DNA from: Xenorhabdus budapestensis
GTDB taxonomy: Bacteria; Pseudomonadota; Gammaproteobacteria; Enterobacterales; Enterobacteriaceae
Length of the DNA: 64,000 bases
Assembly (NCBI RefSeq): GCF_002632465.1
Contig: NZ_NIBS01000004.1
Location: forward strand, 220,068-284,067
Direction of reading: 5' to 3'
This document shows, one piece after another, positions 28,406 to 37,081 of this stretch. The notes beneath the pieces are model-generated. The model worked only from the letters and a program-made list of their open reading frames with translations. It made no database searches and was not told where the DNA came from. A program made the translations under genes and the position numbers. Each line of letters starts with the position of its first letter. The first letter of the stretch is position 1.

Positions 28406-28873
28406 ATGAAAGAAATGAATAGAACTCCGGCTGGCGCAGCATTAAGTGCCTCGGCACTTAATTTATTCAGGGTGGCTAGCAGCTTGCTGACCGAGGGAAA
28501 CCGGTTGGTAGCCAATATTGGCTTGACCAGCGCCCGCTGGCAGGTGTTGGGAACAATTGTGTCCGCTGAAAATCCTCAGCCTGTCGCATGGCTGGCCAGA
28601 GATATGGGCATGAACCGACAGAATGTGCAGCGCCTCATCAATGAGTTGGAAAAAGAAGGGTTAGTGGAGTTTGTACAAAATCCTCATCACAAGCGGGCAT
28701 ATCTGGTTGTATTGACGGAAAATGGTCGTAAGGCTTTCAGTCATGCCATGGCGCTGGAAGCGCCATGGATGAATCGACTGGCAGAAGGGATATCACTGGA
28801 AGATATCCATACCATGAACCATGTTTTGAAAATACTCCGCAGCAGGCTAAATGAAGAAGTTACAGAAGAATAA
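28406..28873 (+). CDS. MarR family transcriptional regulator
   Basis: Winged helix regulator of about 155 residues. The DNA-binding part reads SARWQVLGTIVS, VAWLARDMGMNRQNVQRLIN and LEKEGLVEFVQNPHHKRAYL, with the wing residues D/H-K-R as in the MarR family. I prefer the ATG at 28406; the in-frame ATG at 28376 overlaps the palindrome and has no ribosome-binding site. Likely autoregulated through the palindrome and controlling the divergent membrane-protein gene. Confidence 0.88.
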   Translation: MKEMNRTPAGAALSASALNLFRVASSLLTEGNRLVANIGLTSARWQVLGTIVSAENPQPVAWLARDMGMNRQNVQRLINELEKEGLVEFVQNPHHKRAYLVVLTENGRKAFSHAMALEAPWMNRLAEGISLEDIHTMNHVLKILRSRLNEEVTEE

Positions 28874-28904
28874 TTCCGGGAGACTAAAATCATAACCAAA
28901 CATG

Positions 28905-28925
28905 GCAGGCGAGAACATCGCCTGC
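28905..28925 (+). terminator. Hairpin after the MarR gene
   Basis: An 8-bp perfect stem (gcaggcga / tcgcctgc, 5-base loop) 31 bp after the stop codon. The following bases are only weakly T-rich. Confidence 0.5.
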
Positions 28926-29142
28926 ATTATCACCAATCTACCTGTTTTTCACTGATGATATGGAAATCCTCGATCTTACTCACAGATTTGCATATTTTTC
29001 TTGATGGAAATGCTGAAAGTTGCATGTATGTATCTAAATCATCTTGATTTTTACATTTTTGCTACAAATTTGACGATAACACAACCATTAAATATATTAA
29101 ATCATAGGTTATATTTTATCTTCAGTCCACCAGGAGGTAGCA

Positions 29143-30573
29143 ATGCCGATACCAACTCTCAAGCATTTTATTAATGGTCAGTATATCGAATCTAAAGGTT
29201 CCGAATATTTTGATCTGGTAAGTCCGGTCACTGGTAAATCTTACGCGCGTTCTCCTAACGCGAGCGCGGCGGATGTTGATGATGCTTATGCATCGGCTAA
29301 AGCGGCATTCAAAATATGGGGACGCAGCACACCTTCAGAACGCCAGCAAGCGTTGCTAGCACTGGCTGATGCGGTAGAAAAAAACGCTGAACGTCTGATT
29401 GAGGTGCAAAGCCGCAATACAGGGCAGGTCAAGCACCTGATTGCCTCTGAGGAGGTTGCGACGTCGGTGGATCATATCCGCTTTTTCGCTGGTGCAGCTC
29501 GCTTTTTGGAAGGCAAGGCTACTGCTGAATATCTTTCCGGTATGACCACCAGCATCCGGCGTGAACCGCTGGGCGTGGTGGGGCAGGTCACCCCATGGAA
29601 TTATCCGTTGATGATGGCGGTGTGGAAGATAGCACCTGCTCTGGCAGCGGGTAATGCTGTGGTGCTTAAACCGAGCGACACTACACCGGAGAGTACTCTG
29701 TTACTGGCTGAATTGTCCGCTCCGCTCTTTCCTGCCGGCACTTTCAACGTGGTGTTGGGTAATGCCAGCGCGGGTGCTCTGGTAGTTTCACACAAAATGC
29801 CGGCTATGGTTTCCATCACTGGTTCCGTGCGTGCAGGTTTGCAGGTTGCCTCTTCAGCGGCGGCTAATCTCACCAGAGCGCATCTGGAGTTGGGAGGCAA
29901 AGCACCGGTGGTTGTTTTTGCCGATGCGGATATAGAGAAAGCGGTCAAAACCATTGCTACCGCTGGGTACTTCAACGCCGGTCAGGATTGCACAGCAGCT
30001 TCACGTGTGCTGGTGCATGAATCTGTTTACGATATCTTCATTACCAAACTGGTATCAGCAGCTAAGGCCATCCGTTTTGGTGATCCAGAAGATAAAGAGG
30101 CGTTGTATGGGCCGCTTAATAATATTCGTCAGTTGGAGCAGGTTAAAGGGTTTATTGCGCGTCTGCCCGCTCATGCCCGTATCGAAACAGGAGGCCGTCA
30201 GGCCGATCGTTCGGGATATTACTTTGAACCTACGGTGATTACCGGTCTGGAGCAGCACGATGAAATGATTCAGACCGAGATTTTTGGCCCTGTTATCACA
30301 GTACAGAAGTTCCTAACCGAACAGGATGCCATAGAGAAAGCTAACGATGTCAAATATGGGCTGGCCTCCAGTGTCTGGACCCGCGACCATGGTCGTGCGT
30401 TGCGCTTGTCGCGTGAGCTTGATTTTGGAACGGTCTGGATTAACACACATATTCCTCTTACGGCAGAAGCACCGCATGGTGGCTTTAAAAACTCTGGATA
30501 CGGTAAAGATCTGTCGGTTTATAGTTTCGATGAATATACGCGTATTAAACACGTGATGAGTTCCAACGACTGA
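29143..30573 (+). CDS. NAD(P)-dependent aldehyde dehydrogenase (aminoaldehyde type)
   Basis: Oxidises an aldehyde to its acid. The 476 residues are full length, with the cofactor region TPWNYPLMMAVWKIAPALAA, the catalytic glutamate in LELGGKAPVVVF, the catalytic cysteine in AGQDCTAASRV, and EIFGPVITVQKF. It resembles gamma-aminobutyraldehyde and betaine-aldehyde dehydrogenases (PatD/BetB). The start follows AGGAGG. It is the first gene of a co-directional cluster running to 35023 that ends with an amine-oxidase-like flavoprotein, so breakdown of an amine through its aldehyde is plausible (inference). Confidence 0.92.
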   Translation: MPIPTLKHFINGQYIESKGSEYFDLVSPVTGKSYARSPNASAADVDDAYASAKAAFKIWGRSTPSERQQALLALADAVEKNAERLIEVQSRNTGQVKHLIASEEVATSVDHIRFFAGAARFLEGKATAEYLSGMTTSIRREPLGVVGQVTPWNYPLMMAVWKIAPALAAGNAVVLKPSDTTPESTLLLAELSAPLFPAGTFNVVLGNASAGALVVSHKMPAMVSITGSVRAGLQVASSAAANLTRAHLELGGKAPVVVFADADIEKAVKTIATAGYFNAGQDCTAASRVLVHESVYDIFITKLVSAAKAIRFGDPEDKEALYGPLNNIRQLEQVKGFIARLPAHARIETGGRQADRSGYYFEPTVITGLEQHDEMIQTEIFGPVITVQKFLTEQDAIEKANDVKYGLASSVWTRDHGRALRLSRELDFGTVWINTHIPLTAEAPHGGFKNSGYGKDLSVYSFDEYTRIKHVMSSND

Positions 30574-30588
30574 TACAGGACATCCATA

Positions 30589-31362
30589 ATGAATCAAAAT
30601 AGATCTCCGCGCGACTTGGTGTCGCACGCGCACCACGAGTTGTTTACTGGCCGTGATGTGGAAGCGCTTGAGCGTTATTTTGCGCCGAATTTCATTGAGC
30701 ATTCGCCGTTGGTCAAAGATGGTCTTACCGGATTGCGTGAGCTGGTTCAGGCACATCCTGAACTGCACCATGAAACTTATCGTGTACTACAGGATGGTGA
30801 TCTGGTTGCTATCCACGGCCGTTTTACGGGGTTAGACGATCAGCCGTTGGTCGGCTTTGATCTGTACCGGGTTGCCGATGGTTTAATTGTGGAGCATTGG
30901 GACGGCTTAGTGCCACAGTCCGCGCCCAATGCTAGTGGCCGAACTCAGTTAGATGGCCCGACTGAAACGGGCCATAGCCATGACAGGGAGAAAAACCGTG
31001 AACTGGTGGTTAACTTTTTCACGCGTACCCTGATCGAAGGGCACTATGATGAGTTTTGGAACTACACCAATGGTGAAAAGTTCCGCCAGCACAGCCCCGA
31101 TATTCCCGATGGTACGGCTGCGGTCATTGCGTTTCTTAAGCAACTCAAAGATGAAGGGAGAGGCCTGCATTATGCAAAAATCCACCGCACAGTAGCTGAC
31201 GGGCAGTTTGTTCTGACCCATTCGGAAGGAAGTATTGTTGAAGCACGTCACAGTTACTTTGAGCTATGGCGTGTTGAGAACGGCCAAGTGGCTGAACTTT
31301 GGGATGCTATAACCCCAGTACCAGAGGATACGCAGGCGTTGCATCGCTACGGTATTTTTTAG
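30589..31362 (+). CDS. Double SnoaL-like (NTF2 fold) protein
   Basis: The 257 residues are two tandem SnoaL/NTF2-like domains. The first (about 1-115) has YFAPNFIEHSPLVKDGLTGL and FDLYRVADGLIVEHWD. The second (about 130-250) has GEKFRQHSPDIPDGTAAVI and FELWRVENGQVAELWD. The repeated HSP and EHWD/ELWD elements show an internal duplication. The fold serves as small-molecule isomerase, hydrolase or binding protein, so a catabolic accessory role is possible, but the reaction is unknown. It starts 15 bp after the aldehyde dehydrogenase. Confidence 0.83.
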   Translation: MNQNRSPRDLVSHAHHELFTGRDVEALERYFAPNFIEHSPLVKDGLTGLRELVQAHPELHHETYRVLQDGDLVAIHGRFTGLDDQPLVGFDLYRVADGLIVEHWDGLVPQSAPNASGRTQLDGPTETGHSHDREKNRELVVNFFTRTLIEGHYDEFWNYTNGEKFRQHSPDIPDGTAAVIAFLKQLKDEGRGLHYAKIHRTVADGQFVLTHSEGSIVEARHSYFELWRVENGQVAELWDAITPVPEDTQALHRYGIF

Positions 31363-31415
31363 CGTTGCTTGCAGACATGCTGAAATCCCGTGTTATTTCG
31401 ATCAGGAATTAGAGA

Positions 31416-32153
31416 ATGACAGCATATTCCATCGTCTATGCACCGCTTGATCAGGCTACCCGGACCGAACAGGTTGTGATGCGTTTAAGCAACGCGATCA
31501 TCTCCGGGATATTACAGACCGATGAGCAGTTGCCTAATGAAAACGAACTGTCGCGGTTATTAGGTGTGTCACCGGTCACAGTTCGTGACGCCCTGAACAC
31601 ACTACGTGCCAGACAGTTGATTGAGACTCGGCGCGGGCGTCATGGTGGTAGTTTTGTGTGCCAAGTTTCCGTTGAGATAATGCGGAAATATCACCCGTTG
31701 CGGCTGATAGCTTCAGGTGAACTGGCGGATTTCAGCGAGTTTCACTGTGCTGTGATCGGCCACAGCGCCAGGCTTGCGGCTCAACGTTCAACGCCGGATG
31801 AACTGAGAAAGCTTGAGCAGCTGGTCGACAGCTTTGCCGCCGCGACGCAACCGGACGCCCGTATACAAGCAGATATGCGTTGTCTGTTAACCCTGGCATC
31901 CCAGGCACAGTCAGCCAGGCTTGCCAATCAGGAGCTAGAGATTCAGGCCGAATGGGTCCCTTTGATGGAGCTTCTGTACCGAGAAGCTGCCGTTCACAGT
32001 GAAGTTGTTGCCGCCTGGCGTACACTCTTGGCGGCTTTGTATAAGGGGGATGACTTCGCTTGTTACCAGCTGGCACAAGAGATGATTACCCGAATTACCG
32101 ACCACCTGCTTGAATGCAAATTTCGTATGGATACTGATGCGTTGTTCTTGTAG
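31416..32153 (+). CDS. GntR family transcriptional regulator (FCD type)
   Basis: The 245 residues have an N-terminal winged helix (LSNAIISGILQTDEQLPNEN, ELSRLLGVSPVTVRDALNTL, GRHGGSFV) characteristic of GntR. An all-helical FadR/FCD-like ligand domain follows from about residue 90. It is embedded in the oxidase/dehydrogenase cluster and probably senses a substrate or intermediate of that pathway. Its gene has the same direction and a gap of 53 bp from the SnoaL gene, so autoregulation with the cluster is possible. Confidence 0.9.
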   Translation: MTAYSIVYAPLDQATRTEQVVMRLSNAIISGILQTDEQLPNENELSRLLGVSPVTVRDALNTLRARQLIETRRGRHGGSFVCQVSVEIMRKYHPLRLIASGELADFSEFHCAVIGHSARLAAQRSTPDELRKLEQLVDSFAAATQPDARIQADMRCLLTLASQAQSARLANQELEIQAEWVPLMELLYREAAVHSEVVAAWRTLLAALYKGDDFACYQLAQEMITRITDHLLECKFRMDTDALFL

Positions 32154-32206
32154 AGATCTGATCGCGAGTAAGGCGGCTGCATTCATCCCAGGAAAGAGGG
32201 AGGCAT

Positions 32207-32959
32207 ATGTACAACGACATACACGTAGAGCGGGCCAGGAGCATCCTGGACGATATCCTGGTCGCGGCGCAGCAGGCCACCGCAGCTTTAGCGGATAAGA
32301 CAGCGCGTATTTTATTAAAATTGCCGTTATATCATACCGAAGGCATCCGATTAGCGCAGGAGCAGCGCGGCGCATTACAAAAACATATCCACGAAGTATT
32401 GCGTAACAACACTTGGTGTAACGGGGCAGGGTTTGCCAGCTATGCGGTAACGGAGGTAATTGGGGAAGAGAAAGGGTACTGGACGCTGGAGTGGTGGCGT
32501 CAGGAAGGGAATACCATTCAATATGCGCAATTGGAACACAATCAGGAGCAGCGTAGGCGTCTGGATTTCCGATTATTTGAATGGTTCCGTCAGCCGGCCA
32601 GTCGCCATCTTCCCGTCATTGACGGCCCCTATGTGGATTATGTCTGCAATGGTGCCTACACGATTACGATAGCCCATCCAGTACTTATCGGTGAGGAGTT
32701 TGTCGGTGTTGCAGCGGTGGATATGCTGGTGTCAACACTGGACCGGTTACTTCTGCCGGTTTTGGGCGCTATCGGTAAGCCAGCATTGATTATTAATAAT
32801 GATGCGCGTGTCGTGACTTCGACAGTGCCGGGAGTGCGTGCAGGTTCACTATTGAAAAGCCAAGGTGTTAACCGATCGGCCGAGGGTGAAGTACCTTCAC
32901 TGCGTTTGGTGATCTTGCCGTCATCACACACTAAATCACACAAGGCGTTTGTTTGCTGA
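32207..32959 (+). CDS. Cache-domain sensor-like protein
   Basis: The 250-residue protein fits a Cache (PDC-like) ligand-binding domain: WCNGAGFASYAVTEVIGEE, YWTLEWWRQ, VDYVCNGAYTITIAHPVL, EFVGVAAVDMLVSTLDRLLL. No signal peptide, membrane anchor or output domain is seen, which is unusual, since Cache domains normally belong to receptors. It may be a soluble binding partner, or the sensory part of a receptor that has lost its remainder. AGGGAGG precedes the start. It follows the GntR gene by 53 bp. Confidence 0.72.
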   Translation: MYNDIHVERARSILDDILVAAQQATAALADKTARILLKLPLYHTEGIRLAQEQRGALQKHIHEVLRNNTWCNGAGFASYAVTEVIGEEKGYWTLEWWRQEGNTIQYAQLEHNQEQRRRLDFRLFEWFRQPASRHLPVIDGPYVDYVCNGAYTITIAHPVLIGEEFVGVAAVDMLVSTLDRLLLPVLGAIGKPALIINNDARVVTSTVPGVRAGSLLKSQGVNRSAEGEVPSLRLVILPSSHTKSHKAFVC

Positions 32960-33056
32960 AGCCTGGCTGGTCATGCGGTACGTCAGAAGGCATTGCGTGG
33001 TCTGATGATGTTTTTGACATTAGGGGGAACTTGCTGGTTCACAAGAGAGGACAATT

Positions 33057-33455
33057 ATGCACTGGTATTTAACTGTCTTAAAGAATTATGCTTGTTTCAG
33101 TGGGCGAGCCCGGCGTAAGGAGTTTTGGTATTTCATTCTGTTTCAGAGCTTGGCTTTTCTCATCATTTCTTTCCTGGAAAGGTTGTTTGCTGTTGCCAAT
33201 CCCGAAATTTATATGGGGTGGTTCAGCGCTATCTATCTGCTGCTCACATTTTTGCCAGCGCTGGCGGTAAATGCCCGTCGCCTGCACGATATTAACTGTA
33301 GCGCTTGGTGGTTACTGTTACATCTTATCCCGTTTGTCGGCACTAGTATCCTACTGGCTCTCGCGGCTCTAAGAGGGCAGGCTGGCAGCAATAAATACAA
33401 TTCAGAGAACCGAATTCACTCACAGAAAAATATCCCAGGTCGGGCTAACGGGTGA
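33057..33455 (+). CDS. DUF805 membrane protein
   Basis: Small inner-membrane protein of 132 residues with about four hydrophobic segments. It carries the DUF805 hallmarks: YACFSGRARRKEFWYFILF near the N-terminus and VNARRLHDINCSAWWLLL. Function unknown; members are widespread and often lie beside unrelated genes. A ribosome-binding site (AGAGAGGA) is present. It sits inside the putative amine-oxidation cluster, 26 bp before the flavoprotein gene. Confidence 0.88.
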   Translation: MHWYLTVLKNYACFSGRARRKEFWYFILFQSLAFLIISFLERLFAVANPEIYMGWFSAIYLLLTFLPALAVNARRLHDINCSAWWLLLHLIPFVGTSILLALAALRGQAGSNKYNSENRIHSQKNIPGRANG

Positions 33456-33481
33456 TTCCAGGCCACTAAAAGGGTGCTGAA

Positions 33482-35023
33482 ATGGCAATGAATAGAAGAA
33501 ATTTTATCTCTACTGTCGCGACGCTCACAGGGGTGGGAGTGCTTTCATCTATACTCCCAACAACATCTCTGCTCGCCCAGACCTTAACTGCGGTCGATGT
33601 TCCGTCCGCCAATATTGACCGATTCCGTCCGACGCTGTTGCAGGATGCACAATACAGAACCAGCCGGTTGGGGTTGGATCCGCGTATCTGGAACTGGCAT
33701 AGAAATGTAGTGGCCAAGGCCATGCCAGCCAACTACTATGAATCCGCTCTGGCTGATTGGCCGGCTTTTGGTGGCTTTTCTAAAGACCAGAGTTGTGAGG
33801 TTGTAGTGATTGGCGGCGGATTGCTGGGGGCTTCCACAGCGCTGCATCTTGCTGAAGCGGGAGTGGATGTGATTCTGGTCGAAAAGGATAACATCGGTTC
33901 GGGAGCTTCTGGCCGTAATGGGGGGCAGATGACCCCCGGTATTGCCCGTTGGGGAGCTGAAACCATACTGGAGAGATTCTCACCCGATGAAGCCAAACGT
34001 TTATGGCGTTTTGCATCAGTTGAAGCAATGGATCTTGTGGATGAACTCTGTGAGCGTTACGGTTTTGAATGCGACCGCAAATACGGTCATATTACAGCAG
34101 CGATACACCCAGGTCATATGGGGTCATTGGTGGCTAATGCCGATGCTCGGGGTCAGTTGGGAGATACGGCGGCGAAGGTTATTGGGCCACACGAATTGCA
34201 GGAAGAGTATGTACGTTCGGGTATCTATCATGGTGCCAATATCGACAGTATCGGTGGACAGGTTCAGCCTCTGGCGCTACTGCGAGGCCTGGTTTATGGC
34301 TTTGCCAGACTGGCGGGACGAGTTTATGACAGTACGAAAGTGAAGAGCATCAGGCAGGATGCCAACCGTACAGTTATAGAAACTGAGCGGGGAGTTATCA
34401 GGGCAAGTAAAGCCGTGGTACTGGGAGTGCATGGCTCCAGCGATGAGTTTATCTCCGGCCCTTCCACTACAGTGCCTTTTTTCACCTATATAGCGGTAAC
34501 TCCACCTTTGTCAATGGATATCAAAAAGTTGATCCCGTCAGATCTGCCTGTCTACGATACACAGTTACAGATAGACTATTATCGCGCGGTGCGTGGCAAC
34601 CGATTGTTGTTTGGGGGGCAGGGCACTGGAAACTCCTGGTCACCGCGTGATGTGAACAATTATTTACTAGATCGTATCAAGACCGTGTTCCCGTATCTGG
34701 AAAATCCCGAACTGGAATATTCCTGGGGCGGGATCAGCGATTTGACCCTGAATGGTGCTACCGATGCCCGCAAAAGTGGTGACAGCATCCCTGTGTATAT
34801 GGTGCATGGTTGGAGTGGTCATGGAGTAGCGCAGACGGTGCGCATTGGCAAAGCTATCAGCGACGATATCGCCGGACGTAACCACGATTTTGCCATGCTT
34901 ACCCGTATCGACCACTTGAGTATCCCGCTGGGTTCCTACTTCTCTCCGATGGTTATTCCATTGATTAAAGGTGCTCTGGGAGCGAGAAGCATGTTTAATC
35001 CGGCAGAGATGGTTTCGTTCTGA
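33482..35023 (+). CDS. FAD-dependent DAO-family oxidase with Tat-like leader
   Basis: The 513-residue flavoprotein has a leader with a twin arginine (MNRRNFISTVATLTGVGVLS). A FAD-binding Rossmann motif follows (VVVIGGGLLGASTALHLAEA) with the DAO signature GASGRNGGQMTPGIARWGAE. A C-terminal WGGISDLTLNGATDA / VHGWSGHGVAQT region matches gamma-glutamylputrescine oxidase-like enzymes. The oxidised amine is unknown. The leader suggests folded export to the periplasm, unusual for PuuB-type enzymes. It ends the cluster begun at 29143; with the aldehyde dehydrogenase it would form an amine-to-acid route (inference). Confidence 0.85.
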   Translation: MAMNRRNFISTVATLTGVGVLSSILPTTSLLAQTLTAVDVPSANIDRFRPTLLQDAQYRTSRLGLDPRIWNWHRNVVAKAMPANYYESALADWPAFGGFSKDQSCEVVVIGGGLLGASTALHLAEAGVDVILVEKDNIGSGASGRNGGQMTPGIARWGAETILERFSPDEAKRLWRFASVEAMDLVDELCERYGFECDRKYGHITAAIHPGHMGSLVANADARGQLGDTAAKVIGPHELQEEYVRSGIYHGANIDSIGGQVQPLALLRGLVYGFARLAGRVYDSTKVKSIRQDANRTVIETERGVIRASKAVVLGVHGSSDEFISGPSTTVPFFTYIAVTPPLSMDIKKLIPSDLPVYDTQLQIDYYRAVRGNRLLFGGQGTGNSWSPRDVNNYLLDRIKTVFPYLENPELEYSWGGISDLTLNGATDARKSGDSIPVYMVHGWSGHGVAQTVRIGKAISDDIAGRNHDFAMLTRIDHLSIPLGSYFSPMVIPLIKGALGARSMFNPAEMVSF

Positions 35024-35059
35024 GTGGCTGGCTTCTATTAGCCGATAGGCCGCTATTAA

Positions 35060-35090
35060 GAACGCAAGGAAATACGATATTCTTGCGTTC
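35060..35090. terminator. Hairpin between the oxidase gene and nadA
   Basis: A 9-bp perfect inverted repeat (gaacgcaag / cttgcgttc) lies between the convergent ends of the oxidase gene and nadA. It has only a weak T tract, so its action as a terminator is inferred from position. Confidence 0.55.
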
Positions 35091-35124
35091 ATTAGCTGAA
35101 TCATCTTTGAATTAGGTGGCCTTG

Positions 35125-36231
35125 TTAAACAATATTCAGCATTCTATTCAATGCCAACAACGCATAGCGGGTGATACATGGATCCACACGAATGACGCCG
35201 ACGGGATTATCCTGTTCAATACGTTCCAATGCCCAAAGCAAGTGCGGCATGTCAATTCGGTTCATCGTAAGGCAAGGGCACATATCTGGGTTGAGTGATA
35301 CAATGTGTTTATCCGGATGTTGGCGAATTAAACGATTCACTAGGTTCATTTCCGTACCAATCGCCCATTTGCTGCCCGATGGCGAGCTTGCGATTGTATC
35401 GATAATATATTTGGTTGAGCCCGCCAGGTCAGAGGCAGCTACTACATCGCGGCTACACTCTGGATGCACAATGATTCGAAAGTTAGTATCACGCACATGG
35501 ATGTCACGAATATTCTGCACAGTGAACTTTTCATGCACTGAGCAATGGCCTTTCCAAAGGATAATTTTGATTTCGTCCGGCGTACGCTGGGTCAGGAGTG
35601 CTTCTTGCTCAGGGTCCCACACCGCCATGTCCGTCAACGGTATGCCTAAATCGAATGCAGTATTACGGCCGAGATGCTGATCGGGGAGAAAAAGCACTCT
35701 GGCTTTTTTCGACAGCGCCCATGCCAGTACTTTTTTTGCATTGGACGACGTTACCGTAGCACCTTCGTGCTGGCCAACGAATGCCTTAATGTCAGCAGTC
35801 GAGTTAACGTAAGTCAGTGGGATAATATTATCGCCAAACTGCGATACCAAGCTATTCCAGGCTCGGTGCATTTGGGTAAGATTAGCCATGTCTGCCATTG
35901 AACATCCGGCGCGCATGTCGGGTAACACGACCATTTGTCTGTCGTGCGTGAGCATGTCGGTAGTTTCCGCCATGAAGTGAACACCACAAAAAACAATATA
36001 TTTTGCTTTCTGATTACCGGCAGCAACCTGTGCCAGTTGTAGCGAGTCCCCGGTGGTATCAGCGAATCTGATCACCTCATCTTTTTGATAATGGTGGCCG
36101 GGAATAAACAGATCAGTTCCGTATGCCCGTTTGATTTCTCCGATACGGCGACTCATTTCCTGTTCGGTGCGCTGTTTGTAATATTCCGGCATAGTAACGT
36201 TGCCGGGACGAATGATGTCAAGCAGAGCCAT
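35125..36231 (-). CDS. nadA: Quinolinate synthase NadA (Bacillus-type)
   Basis: Condenses iminoaspartate with dihydroxyacetone phosphate to quinolinate using a [4Fe-4S] cluster. The 368 residues match the longer Firmicutes-type NadA. Three cluster cysteines are visible in [23 protein letters not shown] and [13 protein letters not shown]. Other motifs are [20 protein letters not shown] and [17 protein letters not shown] lies nine bases before the ATG. It is the third gene of nadB-nadC-nadA, overlapping nadC by 14 bp. Confidence 0.94.
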   Translation of the reverse strand: MALLDIIRPGNVTMPEYYKQRTEQEMSRRIGEIKRAYGTDLFIPGHHYQKDEVIRFADTTGDSLQLAQVAAGNQKAKYIVFCGVHFMAETTDMLTHDRQMVVLPDMRAGCSMADMANLTQMHRAWNSLVSQFGDNIIPLTYVNSTADIKAFVGQHEGATVTSSNAKKVLAWALSKKARVLFLPDQHLGRNTAFDLGIPLTDMAVWDPEQEALLTQRTPDEIKIILWKGHCSVHEKFTVQNIRDIHVRDTNFRIIVHPECSRDVVAASDLAGSTKYIIDTIASSPSGSKWAIGTEMNLVNRLIRQHPDKHIVSLNPDMCPCLTMNRIDMPHLLWALERIEQDNPVGVIRVDPCITRYALLALNRMLNIV

Positions 36232-37081
36232 GATGGCTGGCCTCCTGATGCGTGATCGCCATATCTAAACCAATGTCCAGTGCTGGCGCGGAGTGGGTGA
36301 TAAAACCAAGAGAAATGTAATTGACGCCCGTATGGCGATAGTACGGCAGAGTGTCGAGGGTTATGCCACCAGAAGCTTCGGTGATAATGTGTTCGGGGGT
36401 GATAGAGTTATAGCGCATAACCTGTTCGGGCGTGCAATTATCAAACATGATGACATCTGCACCCGCAGCGATAGCATCTTCAAGCTGTTCTTCGGTTTCT
36501 ATTTCCACTTCTATTTTCACCATGTGCCCGACGTAGACGCGCGCTTTAGCCACCGCGTCACGAATAGAGCCGCAAACAGCGATATGATTATCTTTAACCA
36601 TCACCCCATCGTCCAGACCAAAGCGGTGGTTTTTACCTCCACCCATCCTTACTGCATATTTTTCCAACATGCGTAGCCCTGGTGTTGTTTTGCGAGTATC
36701 ACACAGGTATATGGATGGATCGTCGAGCATCTTTATAGCGCGATGCGTGAGTGTGGCGATACCAGACATACGTTGCAGCAGATTGAGTAAGACTCGCTCC
36801 CCTTTGAGAATATCGCGTACTGCCCCCTTAATTTCAGCTAAAATCGTGCCCTGGGTCATCCACTCGCCGTCTTTAACATGCAGAGTCACGCTGATAGTGT
36901 TATTTAGCAATTTATAGCCGACGGTCAGCAGTTGTCCACCTGCGAACACGCCATCCTGACGTGATACGAGCTGTGCCGTACCCATTTGCGTGTCGAAAAT
37001 AGCATTAGCCGACAGGTCGCCGTAGCCGATATCCTCTTCCAGAAAACGCGTGAGCATGGAGTTAAGCTGCAAGATTTCCAT
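36218..37081 (-). CDS. nadC: Nicotinate-nucleotide pyrophosphorylase (carboxylating)
   Basis: Converts quinolinate and PRPP to nicotinate mononucleotide. The 287-residue protein has the N-terminal [17 protein letters not shown] and the active-site arginine/lysine segments [20 protein letters not shown] and [18 protein letters not shown]. The barrel ends with [31 protein letters not shown] and [11 protein letters not shown]. Its ATG overlaps the nadB stop by one base and its end overlaps nadA, so the three proteins are translated from one message. Confidence 0.95.
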   Translation of the reverse strand: MEILQLNSMLTRFLEEDIGYGDLSANAIFDTQMGTAQLVSRQDGVFAGGQLLTVGYKLLNNTISVTLHVKDGEWMTQGTILAEIKGAVRDILKGERVLLNLLQRMSGIATLTHRAIKMLDDPSIYLCDTRKTTPGLRMLEKYAVRMGGGKNHRFGLDDGVMVKDNHIAVCGSIRDAVAKARVYVGHMVKIEVEIETEEQLEDAIAAGADVIMFDNCTPEQVMRYNSITPEHIITEASGGITLDTLPYYRHTGVNYISLGFITHSAPALDIGLDMAITHQEASHHGSA

